Assembly: GCF_012396315.1 (NCBI RefSeq)
Contig: NZ_JAAXPF010000004.1
Location: forward strand, 62,001 to 126,000
Source of the DNA: Corynebacterium mucifaciens
GTDB taxonomy: Bacteria; Actinomycetota; Actinomycetes; Mycobacteriales; Mycobacteriaceae
DNA length: 64,000 nucleotides
Reading direction: 5' to 3'
Shown here: positions 1 to 10,155 of the stretch, in pieces
Layout: every line of letters begins with the position of its first letter
How positions within the stretch are numbered: position 1 is the stretch's first letter
The notes under the pieces: model-generated
Seen by the model: only the letters and a program-made list of their open reading frames with translations
What the model was told of the DNA's origin: nothing
Databases searched by the model: none
Position numbers and translations under genes: made by a program

Positions 1-963
1 CACCAGCAGGGTGTCAAAGTACACACCGAGGGTCTGCACCAAGCCCTGCTTCACCGGGTGCGACACCGTTGCGGTTGCGGCCGCGTTCGGCGCCGAACCC
101 ATGCCGGCCTCGTTGGAGAACAGCCCGCGGCGCATGCCTTGTGCGAAGGCCGCGCCGACGCCCGCGCCCGCGACCTGCTCCAGCCCGATCGCGTGGCCCA
201 CGATGAGCTCGACCATGCCCGGGATTTCCCGCCAGTTAATCACCACCACCGCGATGCCGATGAGGATGTAGGCACCCGCCATAAACGGCACGATGACCTG
301 GGTCCAGGAGGCAATGCGGGTGACACCGCCGAAGATAACGAGCGCGGTGAGCACCGCAATGACACCCGCGACGACCGCCTTGAGCGCCACCGAATCGTTG
401 CCTAGCGATCCGCCGACGGCCTCCGCAATCGAGTTGGTCTGGATGGCGTTGTAAACAAAGCCGTAGGTGACAGCCAAAAACGCCGAGAAGATGACGGCCA
501 GCGGCTTCCACCCCAATCCGCGCGTCATGTAATACGCCGGGCCGCCGTGGTAGTTGCCATCCGAGTCCTTGGTCTTCCACAACTGCGCCAGGGTCGATTC
601 CACAAACGCCGTCGCTCCGCCGAGCAGCGCCAGCATCCACATCCAAAACACCGCGCCCGGCCCGCCGATGGAGATCGCCAGCGCGACGCCAGCGATGTTA
701 CCGGTGCCCACGCGCGAGGCCGCGGAGATGGTGAACGCCTTGAAGGCGGAGAGGCCGCCGTACTCCTCGTCGAGGTCCCGTCCTTCCCGGTCCTTGCCCT
801 TAGGCCTCTCCGAGACCGCCTTGAACATGTCCGGGACCATGCGGATCTGGACAAAGAGTGTGCGGAGGCCGAAGTAGACACCCGCCGCGACCAAGAACCA
901 TGGCACGAGGTTCCAGATCACGCCGTTGAGCGAATCCTCGACGAAAGTAGTGGCTGCATCCAT
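1..963 (-). CDS. Alanine/glycine:cation symporter (AGCS family), 3' end cut by window edge
   Basis: Secondary transporter of the inner membrane that couples uptake of alanine or glycine to a sodium or proton gradient. Translating the minus strand from ATG at 963 gives 321 codons without a stop down to base 1, so the C-terminus is missing. The protein is rich in hydrophobic helices. It contains SRVGTGNIAGVA (residues 83-94) and, near the left edge, the family-typical GLFSNEAGMGSAPNAA. TACACT lies 7 nt upstream of the ATG with no Shine-Dalgarno sequence, which fits a leaderless transcript. Family assignment is firm. Substrate is inferred from the family only. Confidence 0.9.
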   Translation of the reverse strand, partial: MDAATTFVEDSLNGVIWNLVPWFLVAAGVYFGLRTLFVQIRMVPDMFKAVSERPKGKDREGRDLDEEYGGLSAFKAFTISAASRVGTGNIAGVALAISIGGPGAVFWMWMLALLGGATAFVESTLAQLWKTKDSDGNYHGGPAYYMTRGLGWKPLAVIFSAFLAVTYGFVYNAIQTNSIAEAVGGSLGNDSVALKAVVAGVIAVLTALVIFGGVTRIASWTQVIVPFMAGAYILIGIAVVVINWREIPGMVELIVGHAIGLEQVAGAGVGAAFAQGMRRGLFSNEAGMGSAPNAAATATVSHPVKQGLVQTLGVYFDTLLV

Positions 964-970
964 GGCGGGC

Positions 971-976
971 AGTGTA
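971..976 (-). promoter_or_regulatory. -10 element of the AGCS symporter gene
   Basis: TACACT on the minus strand, followed by 7 nt and the ATG at 963. Position implies a transcript starting at or next to the start codon. Confidence 0.5.
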
Positions 977-1018
977 TCCCCGGGTTGCCCACCTCACACA
1001 ATGAAGCGCAGCCGGAGG

Positions 1019-1525
1019 CTAGCCCTCCGCCAGCTTCGGGCGCACTTCCCCCGGCGTGATCGCGCCGTGGGTACCAAACTCGCGCTGCCAGTACAACAGC
1101 GGGCAGTTCGCGTTCACCTCGGCCGCGTCCACATCCACCAGCACAAGGAAGTGGTCGCCGGCAGGGATAATCTGCGCAACCGTCCCGGCAACCCACGTGT
1201 GGTCCCCCGCCAGCTGCGGCGCGCCGTCCGCCATGGCCCACTGCACACCCGCGAACCGGTCGAGCGTCTTGTCTGCGAACCGCCGCGCCAGCACATTTTG
1301 CTCCGTCGAGAGCACGTTGATGCCTATCGACGATCCTTCGGCCAACTGCGCCAGCAGCGAGGACTTCCGGTCCAGCGACACCAGCACCATCGGGGGCTCA
1401 AGCGACAGCGACATGAACGCGCTGACTGTGGTGCCGTGCGGCTCTGCCGCCGTGCCTGTGGTCACGATCGCCACCGCGGCAGCCAGCTGGCTCATCGCTT
1501 CCTTGAATGCTGACTGATCAACCAT
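1019..1525 (-). CDS. Flavin reductase-like domain protein
   Basis: A 168-residue protein of the FMN-binding split-barrel flavin reductase family, the usual reductase partner of two-component monooxygenases. Seen: FKEAMSQLAAAVAIVTTG at the N-terminus, TVSAFMSLSLEPPMVLVS (about 33-50), and a fold-typical stretch SSIGINVLSTEQNVLARRFA. No oxygenase partner is nearby, so its physiological substrate is unknown; it may simply supply reduced flavin. TACGGT ends 8 nt upstream of the ATG with no clear ribosome binding site. It stands alone between the symporter and mutM. Confidence 0.82.
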   Translation of the reverse strand: MVDQSAFKEAMSQLAAAVAIVTTGTAAEPHGTTVSAFMSLSLEPPMVLVSLDRKSSLLAQLAEGSSIGINVLSTEQNVLARRFADKTLDRFAGVQWAMADGAPQLAGDHTWVAGTVAQIIPAGDHFLVLVDVDAAEVNANCPLLYWQREFGTHGAITPGEVRPKLAEG

Positions 1526-1533
1526 GTCGCCTA

Positions 1534-1539
1534 ACCGTA
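1534..1539 (-). promoter_or_regulatory. -10 element of the flavin reductase gene
   Basis: TACGGT, 8 nt before the ATG at 1525; leaderless-type spacing. Confidence 0.4.
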
Positions 1540-1547
1540 CCCCAGCG

Positions 1548-2369
1548 CTACACCACCTGACAGACGGGGCAGAAGTAGCTGGAGCGTCCGCCGATGGTCA
1601 CTCGCTCGATCGGCGTCCCGCACCGGGGGCAGGGTTTGCCGGCCTGCCCGTAGGCGTTCAGCGAGCGCGAGAAGTACCCCGAAGCGCCGTTGACGTTGAC
1701 GTACAGCGAATCGAAGCTGGTGCCTCCCTGTTCCAACGAGCGGGCCATCACCTCGCGCGCGGCCTCCAGGACCGCCTCTGCGTCGCGTTGACGCATGGTC
1801 TTGGCGCTGCGCCACGGCTTGAGCCGCGCGGCCCACATGGCCTCGTCCGCATAGATCGAGCCGATGCCGCTGACCACTTCCTGGTTGAGCAGCACGCTTT
1901 TGAGTGGGGACTTCCTGCGCCGCATCGCACGGGCCGCGTCGCGCAGGTTGAACTCCGCCTCGAAGGGATCGGGGGCGATGTGGAGGGCGGGCTGCGGAAC
2001 GCCGTCGATAAGCGGGGTGTACTGCCAGTACCCAAAGGTGCGCTGGTCCACGAAATCCAACTCCGCGTCCCCGATGTCTGCGCGGATGCGCAGGTGCGGC
2101 GAGGTCACGGTGCCGTGCGCCGCGACAAGCATTTGCCCGCTCATGCGCAGGTGCACGAGCAGCGCGGCGCCGTCGCTTAGCGTGAGCCACAGGTATTTGC
2201 CGCGCCGTCCGGTGCCCGTAATGGTCAGGCCCGGCAGGGCGGTCTCCAAGTCCACGGTGTTGCCGCGCGCGGCGCGGGGGTGCAGCACCTCGACGCGCGC
2301 GAAGGTGCGACCAAAGACGTGGGCGTCAAGGCCGCGGCGGACGACCTCGACCTCGGGTAGCTCAGGCAT
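1548..2369 (-). CDS. mutM: Formamidopyrimidine-DNA glycosylase (MutM/Fpg)
   Basis: Base-excision repair enzyme that removes 8-oxoguanine and formamidopyrimidines and nicks the abasic site. It begins MPELPEVEVVRRGL, giving the essential N-terminal Pro and Glu once Met is removed. The conserved Lys of GRRGKYLW is present, and the C-terminus carries the zinc finger CPRCG...CPVCQ. The 273 residues match the family length. Its ATG overlaps the end of rnc by 8 nt, so translation is probably coupled. The order yceD-rnc-mutM is the common actinobacterial arrangement. Confidence 0.97.
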   Translation of the reverse strand: MPELPEVEVVRRGLDAHVFGRTFARVEVLHPRAARGNTVDLETALPGLTITGTGRRGKYLWLTLSDGAALLVHLRMSGQMLVAAHGTVTSPHLRIRADIGDAELDFVDQRTFGYWQYTPLIDGVPQPALHIAPDPFEAEFNLRDAARAMRRRKSPLKSVLLNQEVVSGIGSIYADEAMWAARLKPWRSAKTMRQRDAEAVLEAAREVMARSLEQGGTSFDSLYVNVNGASGYFSRSLNAYGQAGKPCPRCGTPIERVTIGGRSSYFCPVCQVV

Positions 2370-3129
2370 TCCCGCGCACGGCCTCCGCGGCGTGGTCGCG
2401 CAGGAAAAGCACAGCCTGGTGGGCCGCCTCCTGCTCAGCCAGCTTCTTGTTCGGCCCCGTGCCCGTGCCGCGGGAGACGCCGTCCACGAGCGCGTCCGCG
2501 GTGAAGGTCTGGTCGTGCTCCGGGCCCGAGGCCTGTGAGACGTATTCCGCCACGGGAAGCTTGAGCTCGGCGAGACGGACCTGCAGGTCGGTCTTCCAGT
2601 CGTGGTGCTTCTTGCTGACGGTCGCGGTGCGGAGCTTTTCGTCGAAAAGCGTGAGAATCACGTCGCGCGCGGTGGCAAACCCGTGCTGCAGGTAGATCGC
2701 GCCGAAGATGGCCTCGGTGGTGTCGGCGAGGATCGAATCCTTCTCGCGTCCGCCGGTGAGGGCCTCACCTTTGCCAATGAGCACGTGGCTGCCCAGGTCG
2801 ATCTCGCGGGCGATATCCGCGAGGCCGTACCGGGACACAATTGCGGCGCGCATCGGCGACAAGTCGGACTCGGGCCGTGAGGGGTAAAGCTCAAACAGCT
2901 TTGTGGCCACGGACAAGCCGAGCACCGCGTCACCGACGAACTCCAGGCGCTCGTTGTTGGGCAGGTGGCCGTGCTCATTGGCAAAGGAACGGTGCGTCAG
3001 CGCCAGCTTCAGGCCGTCGCGGTCGATGTCCACGCCGAGGCGTTCCAGCAGCGGCGCGTGGTCGACGGCGTCAAAGGCCTGCTCCCACCGCTCGTCAGCG
3101 CTGACTTTCGGCTTGCGTGAGCGGCTCAC
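2362..3129 (-). CDS. rnc: Ribonuclease III
   Basis: Double-strand-specific endoribonuclease that processes rRNA precursors and structured mRNAs. I place the start at GTG 3129, giving 255 residues. The open frame extends further upstream, but only inside the preceding gene, and GTGA forms a start/stop overlap with the yceD stop. The catalytic signature ERLEFVGD is at residues 60-67. The second acidic cluster (DTTEAIFGAI) and a C-terminal double-stranded RNA-binding domain ending in NKKLAEQEAAHQAV are visible. It lies between yceD and mutM in a tightly overlapping operon. Confidence 0.96.
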   Translation of the reverse strand: MSRSRKPKVSADERWEQAFDAVDHAPLLERLGVDIDRDGLKLALTHRSFANEHGHLPNNERLEFVGDAVLGLSVATKLFELYPSRPESDLSPMRAAIVSRYGLADIAREIDLGSHVLIGKGEALTGGREKDSILADTTEAIFGAIYLQHGFATARDVILTLFDEKLRTATVSKKHHDWKTDLQVRLAELKLPVAEYVSQASGPEHDQTFTADALVDGVSRGTGTGPNKKLAEQEAAHQAVLFLRDHAAEAVRGNA

Positions 3130-3662
3130 AGGAACTTCTCCAGGCCAGCCCAGCGCGGGTCGACCAAGTCGTTGTCTTCGCCCTCCACCGCGTCCGGCGC
3201 CGGGACATCCGTATCGCCCGCGCACTCCGGCTCGCAGGTGGGGTTGAAGGGCCAGTTCAACCCGGCCTCGTCCACGAACGCTTGCTCGAGGTCGACGGTG
3301 TTGTCCACCACCTGGCGGATCTCGTCGCCGGAACCCTGGTCCTCGTCCACCTCGTCGTCGCCGGTGATGAAGTCGTCGGACGCGGAAAATACCTCTGAAA
3401 CGCGCAGGGTCTTGGTGGGGGTGAGCTCTTTCAAGCAGCGCACGCACTGGCCCTGCAGCGTCGCGGTCGCGGTCGCATCCACCATGACCCCGGAGCCGAG
3501 CGGGATGAGGGTGGCCTCGACCTCAACCTCGCGACCTTCCGGGATGGCGATCATTTCCGGGCCAATGCGCGACGGGGAGGGACCCGTCTGTGTCACGGTC
3601 TTGGGCGTGCCGTCCCCACCCAGCACGTCGGTGACATCAAATACGAAAGGATTGGTAGCCAT
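3126..3662 (-). CDS. YceD/DUF177 family protein
   Basis: A 178-residue protein of the DUF177 family, linked in other bacteria to 23S rRNA accumulation and usually found beside rpmF; here it precedes rnc. Visible features are the paired cysteines CVRC (mid-protein) and CEPEC (C-terminal third) and an acidic linker EDQGSGDE. I prefer ATG 3662 (MATNPFVFDV) over the in-frame GTG at 3671 because TAGTCT sits 9 nt upstream of the ATG and neither start has a ribosome binding site. rpmF is not in the window. Confidence 0.85.
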   Translation of the reverse strand: MATNPFVFDVTDVLGGDGTPKTVTQTGPSPSRIGPEMIAIPEGREVEVEATLIPLGSGVMVDATATATLQGQCVRCLKELTPTKTLRVSEVFSASDDFITGDDEVDEDQGSGDEIRQVVDNTVDLEQAFVDEAGLNWPFNPTCEPECAGDTDVPAPDAVEGEDNDLVDPRWAGLEKFL

Positions 3663-3671
3663 AGCGACCAC

Positions 3672-3677
3672 AGACTA
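3672..3677 (-). promoter_or_regulatory. -10 element of yceD-rnc-mutM
   Basis: TAGTCT, 9 nt before ATG 3662; would drive the yceD-rnc-mutM operon from just after sepIVA. Confidence 0.4.
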
Positions 3678-3683
3678 CCCCGT

Positions 3684-4475
3684 TTAGTACTCCTCGCCGT
3701 AGCCGCGGGAACGCTCGGAGTACTCCACCCGCTCACCACCGTGCGCGCGATCCACACGATCGGTGCGTCGGGTCCGCCCGGCGGCCCCAGAGGCTCCTGC
3801 GCCGCGTCGCAGCGCACTGCGGTCGGAGGAGACGGTTTGCAGGACGGAACGCAGGCCGTCCTCGAACTCCGCGAGCTTCGAATCCACGTAGTCGTCGCAC
3901 TCCGCGCGCAGGCGGTTGGACTCCGCCGACGCGTCGTCCACCAGGCGGTGCGCCTCCTCGTCCGCACGGCGGATGACCTCGGACTCGGAGATGAGTCGCT
4001 CCTGCTCCGCCAGCCCTTTGTCCACAGAGCGCTGGTATTCCGCGTTGGCGGACTCGAGGATGCTGTCCGCTTCCCGCTGGGCGTTGTCCACGGTCGTATC
4101 CGCCACGTTCCGAGCCTGGGTGACCATCCTGTCGGACTCGTCCTCCGCGTCAGTGATGAGCGCAGAGGCTTGCGCTTGCGCGTCGCTGAGCATGGACTCT
4201 GCCTCGGAGTGCGCATCGCTGAGAATGCGCTCCGCGTCCTCCTCCGCGGTGCCGACCAGCACGTCCGCGCGGTCCTGCGCCCCCCGCAGGATCTCGTCCT
4301 GTTTGTCCAGAACGTCCTGCGCGTCGTCGAGGTCGACGGGGATGGCGTTCCGGAGGTCGTCGAGAAGCCCGAGCATCTCGTTGCGGGGCACCATGCAATT
4401 GGAGGTCATCGGCACGCCGTAGGCCTGCTCCAGGGTCTGAACTAGCTCATCCAGGGCTTCGAAAACGCGGTACAT
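3684..4475 (-). CDS. SepIVA-like DivIVA-domain cell division protein
   Basis: A 263-residue, strongly charged protein. An N-terminal segment (MYRVFEALDELVQTLEQAYG) is followed by a very long Ala/Glu/Asp-rich coiled coil (about residues 50-215) and a basic, probably disordered tail. Position immediately upstream of yceD-rnc-mutM matches mycobacterial Rv2927c (SepIVA), an essential septation factor, which is the main reason for the name. Family knowledge: DivIVA-type coiled coils organise polar or septal envelope synthesis. TACGCT lies 8 nt upstream of the ATG, and GGAG also lies close upstream. Orthology rests on synteny plus architecture. Confidence 0.8.
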   Translation of the reverse strand: MYRVFEALDELVQTLEQAYGVPMTSNCMVPRNEMLGLLDDLRNAIPVDLDDAQDVLDKQDEILRGAQDRADVLVGTAEEDAERILSDAHSEAESMLSDAQAQASALITDAEDESDRMVTQARNVADTTVDNAQREADSILESANAEYQRSVDKGLAEQERLISESEVIRRADEEAHRLVDDASAESNRLRAECDDYVDSKLAEFEDGLRSVLQTVSSDRSALRRGAGASGAAGRTRRTDRVDRAHGGERVEYSERSRGYGEEY

Positions 4476-4483
4476 GGTGCTCC

Positions 4484-4489
4484 AGCGTA
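4484..4489 (-). promoter_or_regulatory. -10 element of the SepIVA-like gene
   Basis: TACGCT, 8 nt before ATG 4475. Confidence 0.45.
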
Positions 4490-4501
4490 CCTGCTGGCCC
4501 C

Positions 4502-7102
<2,601 letters not shown>

Positions 7103-7468
7103 ATCGACGGCGCCTCAAAGCGGTCTTGGTCTTCCAGCATGACCGGGTCGCGCGGCAGCTCAGCTTTCGGGGTAAGAATGCGCGACAGGCCCATGGCCAG
7201 GCTGTTAAGGCTCTCTGCGCCCTCGACGTCGATGCGGTAGCGGTGCGTTTCGGCCCCGTCGGCGGGCTCGCCCCTGTCCCGCTCGTAGGTTTCAGCCAGT
7301 TCGGCGCGAACGGAGTCGTCGATACGCACGCGCTGCATCGCTACGGTGCCGGACGCGAGCATCTCGCGGCGCACGAGGATGTCTAAGGCGCGCTGGAACG
7401 CGTCCCTGACCTCGCCGGCAGCGGCGGGCGGGACAAGAACGTCAAATTGGATCATAGACATGGGTCTA

Positions 7469-7474
7469 AGGCTA
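7469..7474 (-). promoter_or_regulatory. -10 element of the hypothetical gene ending at 7072
   Basis: TAGCCT, 7 nt before ATG 7461. Only 5 bp separate it from the divergent -10 box at 7480. Confidence 0.4.
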
Positions 7475-7479
7475 ACCGG

Positions 7480-7485
7480 TAGGGT
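7480..7485 (+). promoter_or_regulatory. -10 element of the DUF4921 gene
   Basis: TAGGGT, 6 nt before ATG 7492. Confidence 0.45.
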
Positions 7486-7491
7486 GAGGGC

Positions 7492-8835
7492 ATGTTTGAC
7501 CCATCCGTAGACCCAGCGCACGCCCGAAATCGTGCGCTGCGGTCAACGGCGGACGGGACGGTGAAGCAGGTCAACCCTTTTACGGGCGAGCAGGTGTGGA
7601 CCGTACCTGGGCGCGCCAGCCAGCCCCTGACCCACGTAAGTGCCTCTCCGGCACCGCTTGAGCCCGGCGCGCACGCGGCCGCCTGCGATCTCTGCGAGGC
7701 GAACAAGCTGCGCACTCCACCGGAACGCTCCCGTCTGGTGGCGGACGGCGACGGGTTTGCAATCCTGCGCGATGTCATGCCCGACGAGCTAGACGCGACC
7801 GGTGCGGAGTTTCGGCGGGTGCCCAATCGGTTCGAGATCGTCCCCTACGACTATTGGCAGCGAAACTACGGCTACACCATGCCCGCGGCTCGCCGTGCGC
7901 ACATGGAGCGTTACCTGGCCGACCCGGCGGGTCGGAGCCACGTGCTGCAAACGGCGCGCGCCCGCCTGGACGCGGCCGGGCACGACACAGACGTCACGGA
8001 TGAGCAGCTGCTGGAGCTTGCTCCCGCGTATTTCGGCGGCGGCCACGACGTGATCATCGCTCGCCGCCACTATGTCGATGGCGCGGATAACTCGGCGCAA
8101 CTGGCTGGCTCCGGACAGCTCTCTGCTGAGGAGCACTACCGCTTCATCGCGTTTACGGTGGACGCGCTGCGCGACCTCGTCCAGCGGCACACCTACGCGC
8201 GCTACGTGGCGGTGTTTCAAAACTGGCTCTCACCAGCCGGAGCGTCGAAAGAGCACCTGCATAAGCAGCTCGTGGCTATCGACGAATACGGCCCCGTTGT
8301 GGAGGCGGAGGCCTTGGGGCTGCGGCGGAATGCGAACCTGTTCAACGACTTCGGCGTCGACCTCGCTTTCTCCCAGGGCCTCGTCATTGCGGACAACGAC
8401 CACGCCATCCTCGTCGCCGGTGTGGGCCACCGCTTCCCCACCATGACGGTGTATGCAAAATCCCGTGTCTGCGAGCCGTGGGAGCACGCACCCGAGGAGG
8501 TGCGCGCCGTTTCCGACCTGCTGCACGCCGCGCACGCCGCCACCGGCGCGCAGGTGGCCACCAACGAGGAGTGGCACTACCGCCCTGTGGGCCTCGACGT
8601 TGCCATGCCGTGGCGCATCAACGTGAAGTGGCGCGTCTCCACCCCAGCCGGTTTTGAAGGCGCGACGCAGATCTACGTGAACACGGTCTCACCGTTCGAT
8701 GTGCGCGACCAGGTCACCGACGCGCTTCGCGCACTGCGCGGGCGCGGCCACGTGTCCGCTTCCATCCGCATCGGCGAGGAGTGCGTCCCGGCGCCGAATC
8801 TGTTGCGTTACAACCCCGGCTTAGACTCCGATTAA
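7492..8835 (+). CDS. DUF4921 family protein (GalT/HIT-like fold)
   Basis: A 447-residue cytosolic protein of the DUF4921 family. Near the middle is SKEHLHKQLVAID, an H-x-H-x-Q arrangement like the nucleophile motif of galactose-1-phosphate uridylyltransferase, and near residue 62 a CDLCEAN pair like the GalT zinc site. A nucleotidyl- or phosphoryl-transfer role is therefore plausible, but the reaction is unknown. It is followed 12 nt downstream by an M20 amidohydrolase and may share its transcript. Family assignment is good; function is inferred only from motif resemblance. Confidence 0.85.
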   Translation: MFDPSVDPAHARNRALRSTADGTVKQVNPFTGEQVWTVPGRASQPLTHVSASPAPLEPGAHAAACDLCEANKLRTPPERSRLVADGDGFAILRDVMPDELDATGAEFRRVPNRFEIVPYDYWQRNYGYTMPAARRAHMERYLADPAGRSHVLQTARARLDAAGHDTDVTDEQLLELAPAYFGGGHDVIIARRHYVDGADNSAQLAGSGQLSAEEHYRFIAFTVDALRDLVQRHTYARYVAVFQNWLSPAGASKEHLHKQLVAIDEYGPVVEAEALGLRRNANLFNDFGVDLAFSQGLVIADNDHAILVAGVGHRFPTMTVYAKSRVCEPWEHAPEEVRAVSDLLHAAHAATGAQVATNEEWHYRPVGLDVAMPWRINVKWRVSTPAGFEGATQIYVNTVSPFDVRDQVTDALRALRGRGHVSASIRIGEECVPAPNLLRYNPGLDSD

Positions 8836-8847
8836 GAAAGGTGACTT

Positions 8848-10101
8848 TTGAGTACTGTTTCCGACATTGTGCGTTCCTACTTCGTGGACGAGGTGTGGCA
8901 GCGCCGTCTCTACGAGCTGTTGCACGCGAACCCGGAGCTGTCCATGCAGGAGCAAGAAACCTACAGCCGGCTCATGATGGAGCTGTCCCGGTTCGGCTGC
9001 GAGGTCATCGCACCAATTGGCAAATACGGCATCTGCGCGGTCTTTAAAAACGGCGACGGCCCGACCGTGATGCACCGCGCGGATTTTGACGGCTTGCCCG
9101 TGACAGAGCAGACCGGCGCGCCCTACGCCTCGCACAAGACTGTGCAGACTACCGACGGCCAAACGGTCGGCACCATGCACGCGTGCGGCCACGACATCCA
9201 CACCACCGCGCTGATGAGCATGTGCGACGTCCTAGACCACACCCGCGAGCACTGGTCCGGCACGTTCATCGCGCTGTTCCAGCCGGGCGAGGAGATCGGT
9301 GCCGGCGCCCAGGATATGGCGGATAACGGCCTGACCGCCAAGGTGCCCACCCCCGACGTGGTCTTCGGCCAGCACGTCATGCCCGGGCGCGCCGGCGAGG
9401 TGATGTCTAAGCCCGGCCCGCAGTTCGCCGCGTGCGATTCCATCCGCATCCGCATCCCGGGGCGCGCCGCGCACGGCTCGATGCCGCACAATTCTGTCGA
9501 CCCGACGTACACGGCCGCGATGATCATCGCGCGCCTGCAGGCCATCGTCGGCCGGGAGGTGGACCCGGCGGATTTCGCCGTGGTCACGGTGGCCAGCTTG
9601 CATGCTGGCACGACCAACAACATCATCCCGGGCGAGGCGGAACTCGTGCTGAACTGTCGCTTCTACTCCGACAAGGTGAAGGCCCGGGTGTACGCAGCGA
9701 TCGAGCGCGTCGTGCACGCGGAGGTGCTGGCGTCGGGATCGCTGGACGAGGCTACGGTGACCTACTTCGCCCACGGCGAGCTGCTGGACAACGACGAGGC
9801 CGTGTTCACCCGGGTGCGCGAGCAGTTCGACGCCGTCTTCGGCGACGCGTCCGTGACCGCGGACCCGAAGACGGTCTCGGAGGACTTCCCCGTCATCGGC
9901 CAGGCCTTCGGCGCGCCGTACTTCTTCTGGCTCATCGGTTGCACGCCGCGCGACATCTGGGATAAGGCGGTGGAAGACGACCGGGTCGGTGAAGACGTGC
10001 CGGTCAACCACATGTCCACGTTCCTGCCGGAGTACGAGCCGACCATCGACTCCGCCACCCGCGCAGGTGTGACCGCGGTGCTGAGCTACCTGGCCAAGTA
10101 A
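8848..10101 (+). CDS. M20 family amidohydrolase/peptidase
   Basis: Metal-dependent hydrolase of the M20 family, amidohydrolase branch, acting on N-acyl amino acids or similar amides. It has 417 residues. Metal-binding motifs are visible: THACGHD-like TMHACGHDIHTTALM (about 110) and PGEEIGAGAQDM. The dimerisation domain contains AHGSMPHNSVDPTY and the C-terminal TVSEDFPVIGQ. Translation starts at TTG 8848, supported by AAGAAAGG about 6 nt upstream; the TTG is the first start in frame after the DUF4921 stop. Exact substrate cannot be told from sequence. Confidence 0.9.
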   Translation: MSTVSDIVRSYFVDEVWQRRLYELLHANPELSMQEQETYSRLMMELSRFGCEVIAPIGKYGICAVFKNGDGPTVMHRADFDGLPVTEQTGAPYASHKTVQTTDGQTVGTMHACGHDIHTTALMSMCDVLDHTREHWSGTFIALFQPGEEIGAGAQDMADNGLTAKVPTPDVVFGQHVMPGRAGEVMSKPGPQFAACDSIRIRIPGRAAHGSMPHNSVDPTYTAAMIIARLQAIVGREVDPADFAVVTVASLHAGTTNNIIPGEAELVLNCRFYSDKVKARVYAAIERVVHAEVLASGSLDEATVTYFAHGELLDNDEAVFTRVREQFDAVFGDASVTADPKTVSEDFPVIGQAFGAPYFFWLIGCTPRDIWDKAVEDDRVGEDVPVNHMSTFLPEYEPTIDSATRAGVTAVLSYLAK

Positions 10102-10141
10102 CTGCGCACCGCACTCACCCGCACGTCAGCACGTCCGCCGG

Positions 10142-10147
10142 TACGCT
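10142..10147 (+). promoter_or_regulatory. -10 element of glgP
   Basis: TACGCT, 8 nt before ATG 10156; no Shine-Dalgarno sequence is present. Confidence 0.45.
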
Positions 10148-10155
10148 CGGGGCCC

